NCBI RefSeq assembly: GCF_037975245.1
Contig: NC_092572.1
Coordinates: 26,454,989-26,516,988, forward strand
From: Apostichopus japonicus
Lineage: Eukaryota > Echinodermata > Holothuroidea > Aspidochirotida > Stichopodidae
DNA length: 62,000 nucleotides
Reading direction: 5' to 3'
Below the pieces are notes generated by a model, which was given only the letters and a program-made list of their open reading frames with translations, was not told where the DNA came from and ran no database searches. This document shows positions 27,302 to 41,562 of this stretch, piece after piece (position 1 is the first letter of the stretch; each line of letters opens with the position of its first letter). Position numbers and translations under genes: made by a program.

Positions 27302-27759
27302 TTGAGATAATGACATAAGTTTATTACGAACCACGTTAGGCTAGACCACGATCGATCCTACAAGCCAAAACTAATTTTGGAGAGCTAAGAATAAGGCAAT
27401 TACGCCCTGTCAATATACGGAGAGACGTGAAGCTTCGCTCTCGTGTACGTAATTACAATACAGTGCGTGATTTATCCCAAGAACTTCCAAATCGATTTTT
27501 TTTTTTTTTTTGCCTTCTTCAGATTTTTTCCCCCCTACATTTTTCTGTTCCATCGTCAAGTTGGTTCGGATGAATTTTTGATGGAACTAAAGCCAAAAAT
27601 AAAATCAACGATGACTTCAAAGCGGAATGAGCAATTTTTTTTTTTTTTTTTTTTAACTGAAAAATATTCTTCAGAGTCGCTTGTTATATTTGGTAGTATT
27701 GTATAACCGCCGGCACTTGGCCTACGGAGCCAAATCTTTAAGGGTGAGTTGCTGCCACA

Positions 27760-27873
<114 letters not shown>

Positions 27874-30800
27874 CTACGTCTCGACGTTTTGATTCCTGAT
27901 TTTTACAGTAAATTGTTGGTAGCTTTCCTTGATATCTATACTCGAGAGAAACCTTGAAAATTTAGATGGATTGGCGGCGGGTAATCTTGACGATTCAGAC
28001 AATAGCTATAAATATATAAATGCATATCTTGTTTTGTTTATGAAACGCAGATATACATATGGTAACTGAACATATAAACAAGTAAGTAACTAAGTAATTA
28101 CACTTGTTTTATTGTTTAATATAAAGAAATGTTATCTCTGACAATATATGTTTTGGTTTATTATTATTTGCTGTTTTTGCTGAATTTGTTATCGTTTTTT
28201 TACGTTTTATTTTTCTTTCCAGGTTTATTCATTTATTTTCAATTAATATTATTATTCATATATTAATGAGGATTCGTTTAGTTTCTCCATTAGAAACTCA
28301 GAAAGGCATAATATGTATTTAAATCACTATTTTCTGTCACAATTTCTCAACATAAAATATACCAAGAACAATATGCCAAAAAAAATATTACCGTTTTAAG
28401 GTTATGGTAAATTTAGAAGAATAAATTGGATGCATCGCTAATAGTTCTATAACACATATAATTATTATAATATTAAATTATAATATTATATTATAATATT
28501 TTTCCTTTATAAGTTTAACTACCGTATACATATTCCCATTTTTTTTTTCCCTTGTCGAATGAAGTTAGGGTTGTATAAGGAAATAACGTATATCCGCGGT
28601 TCTGTAACGATACCGTGCTTCGCTAAGTATCTACAACACCGACTTAACCAACAGTGATCTTGTTCCGCCGGTCCCCGCTGTATATATATGTGCCGGACGA
28701 CACGTCGTATATTGCAGAGAGAATCCTACACTACGAGGATCTCCGTAGCAGTCACCTTCCGCTAAAGGAGCAGAGCGGAAGGAAATAGCCGCGGAAATCG
28801 CTTCTTGAGTTATAACAAGACAAGGGCGCTTAACTACTCGAACGACTTTTGAAAAGCTCTTTCAAGCCTCATGTGGTTCGTAAGTATTCTTGAAAATGAG
28901 AGAAATTTTCATTAGGAGTTTTCTACTATAGAAAAAAATGTAGGTTACATTGGAGAGGTATATAGTGATTCCCATATATATACCCCAGTGGGGTTTACTC
29001 AATCTGAGTCATCAAAAACTTAGTGCATCGCAAAATATGAAATATATCGATGAAAAATTCTCAAACCCCATATTAGAAAAAAATCATGTTTATAACATAG
29101 AAACGTAGGTTTTTAGGTAATGACAAGTATTAAAGGACTTTTCCCAGTCATTTGTGTGTTAGTTTAATACAGAATAAAACGTACACAATATAATAGGACA
29201 AATATTCAGTTGATATCTTCTCTTTTTTTAAAGTTTTATAGCACATTTATCGGTTGTGAAGACTAGAAAAAATACTGTTACATGATATATTAAACTTTTG
29301 ATGTTGTGGGGTGTTTTTGAAGCTATAAAGTAGTTCCAACAAAGATACTTAATTTAATTTTACGGCATTTACATTGTCATTGATTATTTGTGTAAAATAG
29401 AATTTTACGTTATGATAAGGAGTATACTGCATTTGTAAGGAAAATGCAGCAATTATAAGTAAGCTTGTCCTTGTATAACATCTCCATATCAGACGCACGT
29501 GATCTAACCTAATTTACATATTAGGTTTGGGCTAAATTTGTCTATGTGTTTAACATTACATTAAAGGTAACATGTACCAGTTAACTCCACCGTTGCCAAC
29601 GATATTAATCATATTAATCAAGAGTAACATAAAAAATAAATATGAACTTATTGATTTATCCTTTTCCTGATTTGGAATTTCAATTTTTAGTGACGTAATA
29701 ATGTGACGTCATCGGTCAGCATTCGGGACACCGCATGCTTCTCCTATAGGCCTCATGGATGGCTCCATCACCTTAAATACTTAAGAGCCTCATCGAGAAC
29801 ATTTTCATTTCACTTCTTTTATCTTCTCTTCTATTCTATTCTATTTTTATACTTTAGATATTATTAGAGTTCCATATTTCCACCTTTTGGCCTCTTAAAT
29901 TTTACACCAAGCAAGGGGGGCTCCCCCTGAAACTGTCAATCTAGAGCTTGCAGAGATATGTCACCGGCATGCTTTGTCGTGTAATGGGATCTTTGTTACA
30001 ACTCTACTACCCCCGACATCTCGTATCGTAGATTCTATTTGATTAAGATTATGATCTACGATTGAATATGGCTGTGAAGTGTTTGATTTTAAAGAGTTCG
30101 TCATCTGGCATAACCCTATAAGATGAAGTCGAAGAAATATTTGCCATGCAGTATCCAGCACTTCTTCAACTCCCCACCCCCCTCCCCCTCCCCGTCCCAC
30201 CCTCCACCAACTACCCGTTTCTGCTGTTTCACACCCCTCTCCACATATCAGTGCCTCAAACAGAAAACCTTGAAAACAAATTACAACTCATATGCAATTT
30301 TGCACTATAAACTTCTTTCATTGCGTATATCACTTGGTCGCTGTTATAGCCTATACAATTAATTTACAATACCTATATACATCAATTTAGGTAAATCTAG
30401 ATTAGGGCGTGTTCCTTTAATCTTTTATCTCGCTATTTATTTCTTCTTATTCTTCTTCTTATTCTTCTCCTTTTTTTTGTGTTTCTGTGCAAGTTTTTAT
30501 TTGATCCTTTTGTTCTTTAATCTCAGATTCTTTTATTGCCTTCATCAATAAAACGTTAACAAATTAAGAAAGCCCAAGAAAAAAAAAACCCGTTCATAAA
30601 ACTCGATTTCTGTTCCGTCTTAGTTCATCATTACCAACTCACTACTTCATCAATAGCTATAGTGCTTCGTGTATAATGTTCCACAAGTAATTGATCCCGG
30701 GATAAAGAAAGAAAGAAAAAGCGCCGTATGTGTATAATTAGTTTCGTACGAGAGAAGCGGACGTGTCTTTAATTAATTCTTATGTGAGGTCAAATTTATT

Positions 30801-31192
30801 AATTACCTTCACTCGAAAAAGTCAGGTTAATACTAATCTATTGACAATTGAAAATCAGGTCTGTGAGATTCGATCAACTTATAGCGTATATAACTAGTTG
30901 GACATTGATAATATTCTGTGTATATGAAAGCCTATAGAAATATCGTATAGAATTGAAGACATTGTATATATAGTGCTACAACTAAAATTAGGTATAGGCG
31001 CAACAAGTTAAATATCATGCTATACACTAAAATAATTAGGGTAGGCGTTTCTAGGCAAAACTTGTGAATTACAGTATGTGTTTCCTACATCTTTCTTGCA
31101 GGTCTTAACTACCGTAGTCATAGCAACGAGTAGTTCCCTGCATGGGTTAACTGATGACATAACGTAAATATGGTTATTTCTAGTGCTCGTTA

Positions 31193-31233
31193 AATATATA
31201 TGTATATATATATATAGGCTACATATATTTATA

Positions 31234-31324
<91 letters not shown>
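31193..31324. repeat. (TA)n microsatellite
   Basis: (TA)n with a few interruptions in its first 50 bp. Confidence 0.95.
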
Positions 31325-31326
<2 letters not shown>

Positions 31327-31780
31327 TTTAAAAGAAAAAACTAACTGTCTGTTTGTTGTTTTGGGTCTCCAAATCAATCAAACTGACCTACGAAGAGCTT
31401 AATTTCTAAATTAGTTTGGAGTGAGACCTTCGTTCTTAAATTTTTAAATGAATAATTTGAATGTTGATTACTCTGACGTCATAATTTATGTTGTAAACAG
31501 ATGCATATTCATTACCTGTTTATGTTTTCCATAAGTTAACATTAGTTTATTTTTTCTTTTCCAAGTTAAACTACTGGTCACAGCTACCCAAACGAAAATA
31601 TTAATTTGCATGAATATTAATCAATTTCACTATAAATTTTCCCACTTGTGAATTAAAAGAATGTAAAACAGATGAGATAATAAGCAATGTTTTCAAACAA
31701 AATAGCTCAGTTTGGAAGAAAAATAAATCTTTAAATATAACTCTTTTCCCTCTCTTAACACCCCCCCCCCCCCGCAGGCC

Positions 31781-31816
<36 letters not shown>

Positions 31817-31859
31817 CCATACATACACGCACATACACACACAGACAGTTGGTTCCGTG

Positions 31860-32100
31860 ATTCCCCACAGCGCGTGTCAAATCGATAAAGGCGTCCCTTT
31901 AAAAAATTACTGCAGCGCTATTCAGAGCGAAGAGTAAACTAGGAGCCGAAAAACGCTTAATTAAGCACTTGTTGAAGGCGGAGTGCTACGGCCACTGCCC
32001 CGTCAATCCGGTCGCGAGAGACCGCAGTTACGTTCGCGACGTAGAATTAAGTTTCCCGAAGACTGTGTAAAGCCCTCATCTTTTCGATCCGCTAACGAAT
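31860..32100. promoter_or_regulatory. CpG-containing block 5' of exon 5 region, candidate regulatory element
   Basis: About 240 bp of GC-richer, CpG-rich unique sequence (GGTCGCGAGAGACC, GTTCGCGACGTAG) with TTAATTAAGCACTTG, an NK/homeodomain-like site. It has no coding frame. Confidence 0.3.
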
Positions 32101-32901
32101 AAATTTAAATAAATATCGCGACTTCTTAAAGAAGTTGATATTTTATGAGTAGGGTTGAGGGAGACGAGAAACCTTAGACGAATACTCATGTTGTACAAGG
32201 ACCTTTACTTTCTTTCTTTTTTCCTTACTTTTTTTTTCCTCTTTTTTTCCGGAACAAAATTTAATGTGAAACCTTGAAGGTCAGAAGATTTCTTGATAGT
32301 CCTTTTTATGTAACACATACATTGTACTTTATTTTCAACACACATACACATATATACACAAATTCAAACTGTGTACCTCAAAAGAGTTGAATGTCACGGA
32401 TATTAATGTAACGTTATGAACATGCTATAGGCCTATACTGCACTGTGCTCTGTCGGATTTCCTGGATGTCAATATCTCCAACAACTCTTTTTCCGCAGTT
32501 TTGAAACAAAGACGTCTTATTTACATTGATATTGGCTGTATGTATGTGTATATTACGTAATAATTGACTGCATATAAAGTGTATTATGACTATAGAAAGT
32601 GCCCGTGCCGTGAAACGATTTTCTTTTTCTGTATAATAGTTTATAAATTCAAGAGCTGTTGTTGTTGTTGTTTATTTTGTTTAGTTTCTGTTTTGCTTCT
32701 TTCCTCTTTAGGGGGGTTGGGGTTGGGGGTAAGGGGGTGGGGGTTGGAGGAGGAGGGGTGATCTTTTTAATTCCTTTTTGCCGTGTTTGGTCATAGGGAT
32801 TTTGGCCCCGCTGGCCGGGTCTCGTAAAAGCAGGATAAAAAGCACAAACATAAGATTGACGACAATTTGAACTGAAATCTAAAGATGGAGAATTAACTTA
32901 C

Positions 32902-33006
32902 CATTCCTGGGCACTCTCTCCGCAGTGTTGACTTGTGGTGATGAGTTGCTAGGATACGGGAACGCTGTGGAGGCGAGTGACGTAATGATGTTGGATGAGG
33001 AAGTTA
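32902..33006 (-). CDS. erg: Erg exon 5 (105 bp), Ser/Thr-rich linker
   Basis: A 105-bp exon with acceptor CTTTGCTTCTACAG and donor AATG|GTAAGT, phase 1 in and out. It encodes about 35 residues (323-357): VTSSSNIITSLAST, then AFPYPSNSSPQ, then VNTAERVPRN. The AFPYP...S segment resembles the AAFIFPNTSVYP segment of ERG. It is rich in Ser, Thr, Asn and Pro and is predicted to be disordered. The neighbouring exon 4 is only about 520 bp upstream, then a 16.8-kb intron follows. Order, phase and splice-site quality support it; sequence identity to ERG is moderate. Confidence 0.82.
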
Positions 33007-33524
33007 CTGTAGAAGCAAAGATGAATAATCATTTCTGGGTTATGAATATTTATATCAATATGTTAATAATCATTTACTCCGTGCCCCATGAAACGAAAAC
33101 AATCGAAGTGCACCATCCCCTCCCCTCCCCCTCCCCCTCCCGTCCCCTCTCTGTCCCAAGACGAAATATGGATGAGGGCTCTACGTGAAGCATTTTTCTA
33201 AGTAATGAAGTATTCCTGATTCGTTCAGCATTGCGACTCATATACTAGCTGGAACCGTATATGGTGTTACATATTTTAACAGCAAGATACCGAAGATTGT
33301 CCTTATAGGGTTTGAGGTATATGTACGGCCTTTTGGCTAAGATCATGTGTAGTATATGTTCTCTTTCGAGGGGAATGGTGATGCACACCCGACGATGATC
33401 ACACAGTCACAGTCCCAATGCAACGGGACTTGGGTTGAGAGCGGATCAGTCGTTCGGTAGTTTGGTTTTTGTGCCCAGGTTCTTTCCTGGGCGACTTTTT
33501 TCTTAAAAAGTATGTACGGCGTAC
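33007..33524 (-). other. Erg intron 4
   Basis: Short intron (518 bp) between exons 4 and 5. It holds a pyrimidine-rich C/T tract near 33116-33150 that is not adjacent to a splice site. Nothing else is recognised. Confidence 0.85.
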
Positions 33525-33623
33525 CTTGAGCGAAGTTGGCTTGCATTGCTTGTGGGTTCCTTGGCGATGGTTGGAGGGCTTTGTCAACGTCATCCGAAGT
33601 GAGATTGGGTAAGCCTGGAGGTG
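33525..33623 (-). CDS. erg: Erg exon 4 (99 bp), LTSDDVDKALQ segment
   Basis: A 99-bp exon with acceptor TTCTGCTCATACAG and donor CAAG|GTACGC, phase 1 in and out. It encodes APPGLPNLTSDDVDKALQPS, then PRNPQAMQANFAQ (about residues 290-322). The run LTSDDVDKALQ plus SPR is the same as vertebrate ERG (LPHLTSDDVDKALQNSPR) and is absent from FLI1. This identifies the gene as Erg-like and makes the exon secure. It lies directly after the Pointed domain and probably forms its C-terminal extension. Confidence 0.94.
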
Positions 33624-33725
33624 CTGTATGAGCAGAACAACATGGACCAATAACAAAATAAGTAATCTATATGTGTATATATATATACATTAACATGTAT
33701 ATATTTACACATATACATATATATA

Positions 33726-33762
<37 letters not shown>

Positions 33763-36163
33763 AGTTGCATTCACTTTAGTATTCTAGTGCATGACTCATG
33801 GCTGATGGCACCCTCCCTCCCCTCCCTCCCCCCTCCCTCTCCACCCACCTTCGCTTTCATACCCGCTTATCATAAAGTCAGAAGAGAGGATGCAAACCGC
33901 ATAAATGACATCAAGACGTCCCTACAAAATACACGTTCTGTGTATTTTGTACCACAAATTCCGCTAGCTCGAACACTAACCACTCCTCCCCCCCCCCCCC
34001 TCAAACACAAACACAAATACACCCTCCCCGCCTCCAGTCCCGACCCCGCCGCCTCAGAGTCAGAAAATTAACGGTATTTGAGTTAATTTCGTCGATTACT
34101 CTTGTTATGTTTGTGGATTTTATAACTAAAAGCCTTTGTCATTCAGTCCACTTTGTCACCTCCGTATAGTCAGTCACATTGATGAAGTTAGCAGTTCAAT
34201 ACATCAAGCTTTTGGCTAACCCATTGTACTTTCTTTATTTGACAACACTAAGGGCTCTCTCTCTCTCAATATGCAGCTATTGATCTGAACGCAAATATCA
34301 AGAGGTGGGAAAGAGGAGCTAATTTCAATCCGGTCAAAAGTGATGGATTGAACAATCGAAATCTTATTGCCTTTGAAAGTCAAAGCGATTCATCTAACGG
34401 TACTTGAGATGCTGCAATAATGAACACATCGCGGAACTAGAAGCGACCTTTGCTCTCATTAACGAACGGGACAGGCCCGTTGCACCACTCCAGGTGCCCC
34501 GATCCGCGTGCTCGCCGAGTTTAATTAAAAACATATGAGTCCGGAAGTCGGCGTTTTGGGGGATTAAGTCATGTGTCAACTTAAACTGTCTTAACTATTT
34601 GCGGAGAGAACTGCAAAATGAAGTAGATATTCAATCGTTTTAAATTAAACTGTCCAAAGTTTTTATTATTTTTCTTTTAAAGCATCGAGGCTCTGATTAA
34701 GAAAAAAAAAAGTTTTTTTTTTTTAGAGCTTTGTTTGATCAACCCACTTTGCTTTGTTTTGTAACGAAGTGCACGAACCAAGTTGCAATGAAATGACTTA
34801 AACACTTCTTTCTTTATTGAATAATTCTAAGATTAATGAGAATTTTATTTTATGAGCTGTCGTTAAAAAATATTTGTTTAAGCTTGCTCGTCAAGGAGGG
34901 AAATATAATATTCCAAGTGTTAATCCACTAAAAGCAGACTTATGGGGAAAAGTCTTTTAAATATTGAGAATTGATATCTAATTTAAGACAAAACAACTTG
35001 ATAGAATGATGTGTCGGTGTAAAAATCAATGATCAACCAGAAGCCAAAGGGGGAACAGATTTGTCGTTGTGCACCCTCAAAAAGAGTAACATATGCGAAA
35101 CGAAGAATTCAGACTTTAAAACAAAGACAATCAGATGGGAGGTATCTTAAATAATAGAGTGCCGACGCACGACTTGAAGCAGTATCGCCCAATTTTATTT
35201 ATTTACTCATTTATTTTTAAAATAAAATCTTAAAAGGGAAGAGAGAGAGAAAAATTGTGGAAAAGTAAGAACGTGCAGATTGACACACTTGATGTTATAA
35301 CTCCCTCAATTTCGAATAATAAAGGTCCAAATAGAATTGTTTGAGAAACGGCAGATTTGTCCCGCAATATATGCTAGAAATGTCCAGTAACGGTCACACC
35401 TGCTCCCATTGCAGCAAGCCTTTTATACGACAAACTTCTTCACCGCGTCGAAGAGCTATCCTATTGTCCTAGTGAACACATTTTTAATGAATGACCATAT
35501 AACGAGGCACAAACTTCAACGTTATTGATATGTTTTAGACTATGAAATATCATATGCTATCAGCCCAGATTTTATAGTTATATTTTATGATTTTGTTACG
35601 AAGGAATGACCATTTAAACACCTCAAGTTCATCAGTTCAAATAGGCTGGACTTTAATCAATCTAGCAGTCCCCACAAATTATGACAGTTCCTGCAGCACT
35701 GATTCAACAAAAAGTTCAGTATATGGAAAACAAAACTTCTATGGCCTAAAAAAAAAGGATGTTTACAATTTACAATGTTGGACAGAGAGGGACAAAACAT
35801 GTTGAAGTGTCAGTCAAGCTGGGTGCTCTGTTGTTTAATGAAGTTAATAGAATCGGCTTTGATTTGATCGAAACATTGGATTCACGATTTTGAACTACGT
35901 GGGACTTTGGTGACTGTCTGACGTCATGCTTAGACTTGATCAAGTCGTTCAGAAATTGGATACAAAAGAAAACATCCAGAAGCAAAACAGTTTACATTCA
36001 GCCGACGAAGAATGAGACGGTGGTGACTTACATACCCCCCCCCAACTCACACAACCCCCCCCCTACCACCCGCCTTCGGGCACATGATCTTAGACAAGAT
36101 ATATATATAGTTACAAAGTTGACTTGTTTTGAAGTCAATTTGAGTTATCATCTATGACCATAC
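33624..36163 (-). other. Erg intron 3
   Basis: A 2.5-kb intron holding a TA/ATAC microsatellite (33672-33760), C-runs near 33990 and 36040-36065, and otherwise ordinary AT-rich sequence. No exon is supported. Confidence 0.8.
33672..33760. repeat. TA/ATAC microsatellite
   Basis: Compound (TA)n with ACAT interruptions, 50 bp 5' of exon 4 on the gene strand. Confidence 0.95.
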
Positions 36164-36364
36164 CTTGCTTCAGAAAGTTGAGATGTGACAGAAGCACGCC
36201 CGCGTTGAATTCGTTGGTCAATCGGCAGAACTCCTCACGTGGCATCCTACACAAGTTCTTGCCGTCCATGTTGAATCTGGTCACGTGGACATCTTGGAGG
36301 CTGTACTCCCGTACGGCCCACTGTACCCACTGCTGCACGTGGTCCATCGTCCACATGTTAGGAT
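36164..36364 (-). CDS. erg: Erg exon 3 (201 bp), Pointed (SAM-type) domain
   Basis: This 201-bp exon (acceptor TATTCATAACAG, donor CAAG|GTATGG, phase 1 both sides) encodes most of the Pointed domain, about residues 223-289. It starts DPNMWTMDHVQQWVQWAVRE and ends NAGVLLSHLNFLKQ. The conserved core is visible: W...DHVxxWxxWAVxEY, MDGKxLCxM, FxRLT and LLSHLxxLK. In the ETS family this five-helix SAM fold mediates protein contacts and dimerisation. Compared with vertebrate ERG (LLFQNIDGKELC) the helix-2 loop reads TRFNMDGKNLC, one residue shorter, which may be lineage-specific. Exonic GC is clearly higher than in the flanking introns. Confidence 0.97.
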
Positions 36365-39300
36365 CTGTTATGAATATATGCAAATAACATGGAAATTAAT
36401 CAAACCAATCATGGAGGAAGAAAATTTTATCGACTTTTTGGTTGAAAGTAAATATCATATGAATTAATATGAAAACAAATTTGAATATTGATTGTTTTCT
36501 AATTCCTCGCTTATATTCACTCATAATCGAATAACCCTACCCCCACGGTCCTTGGTCACCCCCCCCCTTCCACCTCCTCCCGCCCTAGCCGCCAGCAAGA
36601 GATCAATGTACGCACAATCAGACTTATAACATCATTGCTACAAGTACATTTGGAATCCCCTTGTTATGAATACAAATGCGTGTCAAGTAGCGTATAATGC
36701 TGTACTGTAGCGGTGTATGAGCGAGTGTGTGTTCTAGTACTATACTCACTGATATTTAAGTACTCAAAATGAGAACAACAAACGAGTACCAATTCAAGAT
36801 AGCGAGAATGAGTACATGCTACTATGTTAAAATAGGAGGACGAGTATAGGTAAATTATTACGTTACATTCAAGTAGTAGTACACTTGTTTTATAATAACC
36901 CTTTAAAACAAAATTTTCATCCATTCATGACCAAAACTTAAAATTTGCTTAAAATATTTTTCATGTTAGGTTCAATTTTCTACTAATAACGTTTTCCCTT
37001 CTTTCTTTTTTTTTTTTCCTAGAACCGATAATTTTCATAATTATTTATTTTTATATTTTTCATAGATTTCAAATTCAGTTTTAAAAATTCATATCGTTCA
37101 CACCCTCTATATAGGCAGACTTATTTACTGTCAAGATTTCACAGCAGGAACCACACGAACTAACTGAGTAATATATGAGTAGAAATCTGGTTAATTGATG
37201 GCGTACTTCAACTTTGAAAGAACAAACTTAGACACAGTAACGGTATCGATATACGTGGCTACTACTACTATATATGGCTACTACGTTACATCGTTCTCTC
37301 AAATTTTCATCTTAATGAGTTCATTGTGATGGTGTCCTTGGGGATGCAGTCAATTTGATGTTAAAAACATAGATTTTTCTCCATTTTTTACAAGCTATAG
37401 CACGGTTACAAAAGCCAGGGGGAAAAAATAAACTCCGGAAATTCATATTTTTATTTTATACTTTTTTTCTCTTAGGAGGCATTTTGATATGCACTGAAGC
37501 AAAATGAATCACACACGAACTATAGAACGTTACAATTTAAGCAAGAAAGGGCTTAAAACACCTACAAGGGCAAAGCTAATGGATTCTTTCAAAAGTATTG
37601 CTATCACAAAACATAATAATAATAAAAATAATAAAATAAAAGAGATACATTGAGAGTTAGATGGGATCCATTTATAACCTATTTATACATGTTAGCTTTG
37701 TTTTTCTTAAATAGTTACGTGTTGTAAACCTGCCTACAATTTACAGGGCCAAGGCTATACACCCCATTGTAATGGAAACGAATGGGATATTTGATACGTG
37801 ATGTTATGAATACAAAGGCCTTTTTATAATATTCCATTGTTGTCTCAATAACGATTCATCAAAGCAACATACATTTTGAAGGAAAAATTCAAGATATTAT
37901 TTTTTTTTTCTGGTCTAGACATCGCGTATATACAACCATGGAGCATTTATAGCTCCATGATACAACTAACGAGAATTCTTGTCTAAAAAAAACGAGAGAT
38001 TTCAGTTTTGGCCTACTCGTTAAATTTATCCACATTTGACCAATTTCTTCATTGTATCCTTGTACACAGGGTATCGTATCAAGTACAGTACAAGTGCAGT
38101 CAACTGCAATTCAATTCAATTTAAAAGAGTGATAATTCAATCTATTATAAACATCGACAAAATTATAACACAGATTATAAATAAATGCCATAGGAACACA
38201 ACCTATAATTATACTCTTTTTTTATGATATCCTACTCTCGTTCTTCTCTCTGTGTTTTATGTTTTATTATTATTATAATTTTCTTTTTTTCCAATTCCAA
38301 AACCCAGATTTAAGACAATGTGACAATTTTAATTACTATCACTGTCCACCTCGTAAAGAGTGTTTATAAACAACTCAAAAAAAATGAAGTTTATAAAACT
38401 TCAAATGAGGAAAAATTGTTTTGGTCTTGGCTTGACTCAGGAAACGCAGGATATTAGCCGCTAAACTGATCAGATGAACTACTTCCTCGATAAAATATAC
38501 AACCTGCTTGAAAAGATTGACTGGCCAAAGCTAGAATTAACCAACTGTTTCCGCTAGGGGGGCTACGATACACATGTTATGACGTCATGAAATGACATGG
38601 TAAAACCAAGCGGGGATCTGCCTCCATTAACACGCAATATCTCTCTTGTATTAAATTTAGCAGTTACTTGATTTTGAGTTTTCTTGTTTTCTTTGGGGGG
38701 TTTTTCTGTCAAATTTTGAAACGTCATTTTAATTATCAATCTCGTGACCTTAAAGTGTCATATATATAGGTATAATATAAAATTCCTCTACTTAGGTAGG
38801 GGTTGCTACAACCACAACACCCCCCCCCCCCGCTGTACCTTTCCTCCATTAACTGGACTATAATCGGTAAAGTGATGTAATTGTTGCGATGTTTAGGCAG
38901 TTATTACCCGTCATGCACCTGCCGCTCGATAATAACGTGCAATAACTCGTCACAATTCGAGCGTTAAAATAGCCGTCGGTTTGTGTTTCACGTTAGCACG
39001 TGAATAATAATAATATGAAGTATGTTATTGCACCCACCCCCCACCACACCCACCCTCTCTCCCCCACCTTGACCACACACCCATCTATAAGGATCCATAT
39101 CAGATTTCAAAAGTAATGGGACTTCTGTCTACCGAGAACTTAGACCAGACTTTGCACTCGGCGAAATTGAGCCCCATCCCCCCCCCCCCCACTTGCCAAC
39201 CCACCCAAAAAATAGACGGATAATTCCACTGGTCGCTTGAAGAGATATTAAGCATTCATGTTATCCCAACTTAGTTATCAAATAGAATAATTGTATGCCT

Positions 39301-41527
39301 ATAGATGTCATGATTATCCATAATTGCGAAAAAAATGGTTATCGAAACATAAACCTCTCTCACCCCAAACTCCTTGGTCCCGATATTTCTCTAAAATATC
39401 TTAGTGAATAGCAGAACGATAATAGACTAAACTTTGCTTTGCTCTCCTATTCTTTTCACCAGACGACTATCTACTGTTGGTTCTGACTAATCAATACTAC
39501 GATCAATCGATAATAACATGTCAGGTATACCAACCTTGATCTATATAGACATTTATATAAACTACAATAACCTGTTAGTGTGTCTAATTTATACATGACT
39601 TCTGACCTTGCAGGTAACAAACACATATCCATTTAACTGCATTGTTCATCCGTTTTTACTGATAGGGGCTAATTTATCATCAAAACAGTACGGTAACTAT
39701 ACTTATAGAGTGGTGAATTACCAAGGTTAGCAACTTAAAACTGATTACTTACAAAATGGGGGTTAGACCATTAATGATTGAATGTACCAATAAAAACGTC
39801 ACTTTTTTAAAGAATAAAATCAATTAAAAAGGCTTTAGTTGAATCGACACCAATAGAATATAGCCCAGTCAGGCCATTTTGATAAATGAGAATAAGATAA
39901 TTCAAGGAGTTAGGTCTTTATTGGTTTAATGTTGCTACTTTGTTTAATCTTACTGTTTTCTTCTTCTTTTTGGGCGATGTGGGGGGGGGCGGGGATGGGA
40001 GGGGCGGTCTTTATAATGAAATGAATGAGAGAATCATAAGCAATTTTTATGGTTCCCTTCCCGTCCGTGTTATCATGAATAATTTCAAGTTTTTAACCTT
40101 TTCTTGTAATTGTAAATACATTCAAAAGAGAATCAACTCAATGAATCATTGCTAAATCAAATTGTCATCGTTATTGTGCAACTAATCTATTGCGCGCATA
40201 AATATGTAGGCTATATGTACATGGATTATCACGTGATATTTTGTAAACTTACACAATTTTGTACATAGCATAGCAACTGTGTATATAGTATATAGCATGT
40301 TCCCAAAAAAATAATAATAATAGTTTGCATTTCCTGTGCATGAAGTTATTTGGAAGTGTTCCAACAAAGGAGAAACCTAATTACCATAGACTAATCGAAA
40401 TATTAGGAATTAACTTGAATAAAATACTATTTTTTTTTACGAATATAACATTGACACCAAAAATCGACCAAAAGGGCCGAATTTGGGTAGTTTTGGGGTT
40501 ATCCTGTGCAATTTTGTCTAAATCTAAAAGGTATTACTATAATATATTAGATTTGGTTTTTGAAACATTGACCTTTAAAAATATACTAAATTGCCAGTGG
40601 AACGCTCCTTTAAGGCTAAATTGACGAAGACGTCTGTTTCATATAGTCTCCAGGTCTAAAAATGTTTATTTTTTTATTTTTTATATTTCACACGCACAAT
40701 AGACCACTCACGTATGACATTTTACATCGAGTGTCCTTGAAATATTCGTTATGCGTTGTAAAAAAATTGTTTATTTTTTTTGTAATTTCGTTTATTTTCC
40801 TTTTCCTTACGAGGTTTAAGTATTTTACAGAAGCTTGTGACTTGTGACTTAGTTGTCCAACCGCTTTGACTGATGAGCCTAAAATAGTTAAAGGGACTTT
40901 TCTCAAAAAAAAAGTTAAAGGTGTTATCTAGAGAATTTTCTGGACTGCTAGAAGTAGTGATTTTCTTAACTATCTAAAACGTACGTATCTATGGCAATAT
41001 TTATTTTGCCTACAATAAGACAGTCAACTTGTAAACAGCAGGCAACAGTTATCAGAAATACACCACGTGACTTGCATTAATTTTACTTATCACGTGACCA
41101 TGTCGTTTTCTGCCAATACAAACATTATGAGTTAAATTGGATAAATATTTTGATTCTACCCGAAAATAAAATCCCATGAAAATTATACTTCCCTAGCTTA
41201 TCCAGTAAAAATTGTGTTTCTTACAAGTAAGTCAGTAAATATTGATATGATCAAAATTGTTCTATATCTTAATTTTGAATATGAAAATAGTGTTTAGGCG
41301 ATGGAATGTTGCAAATATTTTGGAATCATTAGGCATTGGGCAATTGCTTTCATAATAACTTTCAATTTGTGAAAGAAATAAAAACATTTAAGAGGGTGTT
41401 TTTATGTGACCACTTTTGGCTTATGACATAGTAACACTTGGTGAAATTGTTCAATAAATGGAAATTTACACCATGTGTGTTCAAACACTACCTATACAAT
41501 AATCTATTTTGGCTTTTGTATACATAA

Positions 41528-41562
<35 letters not shown>

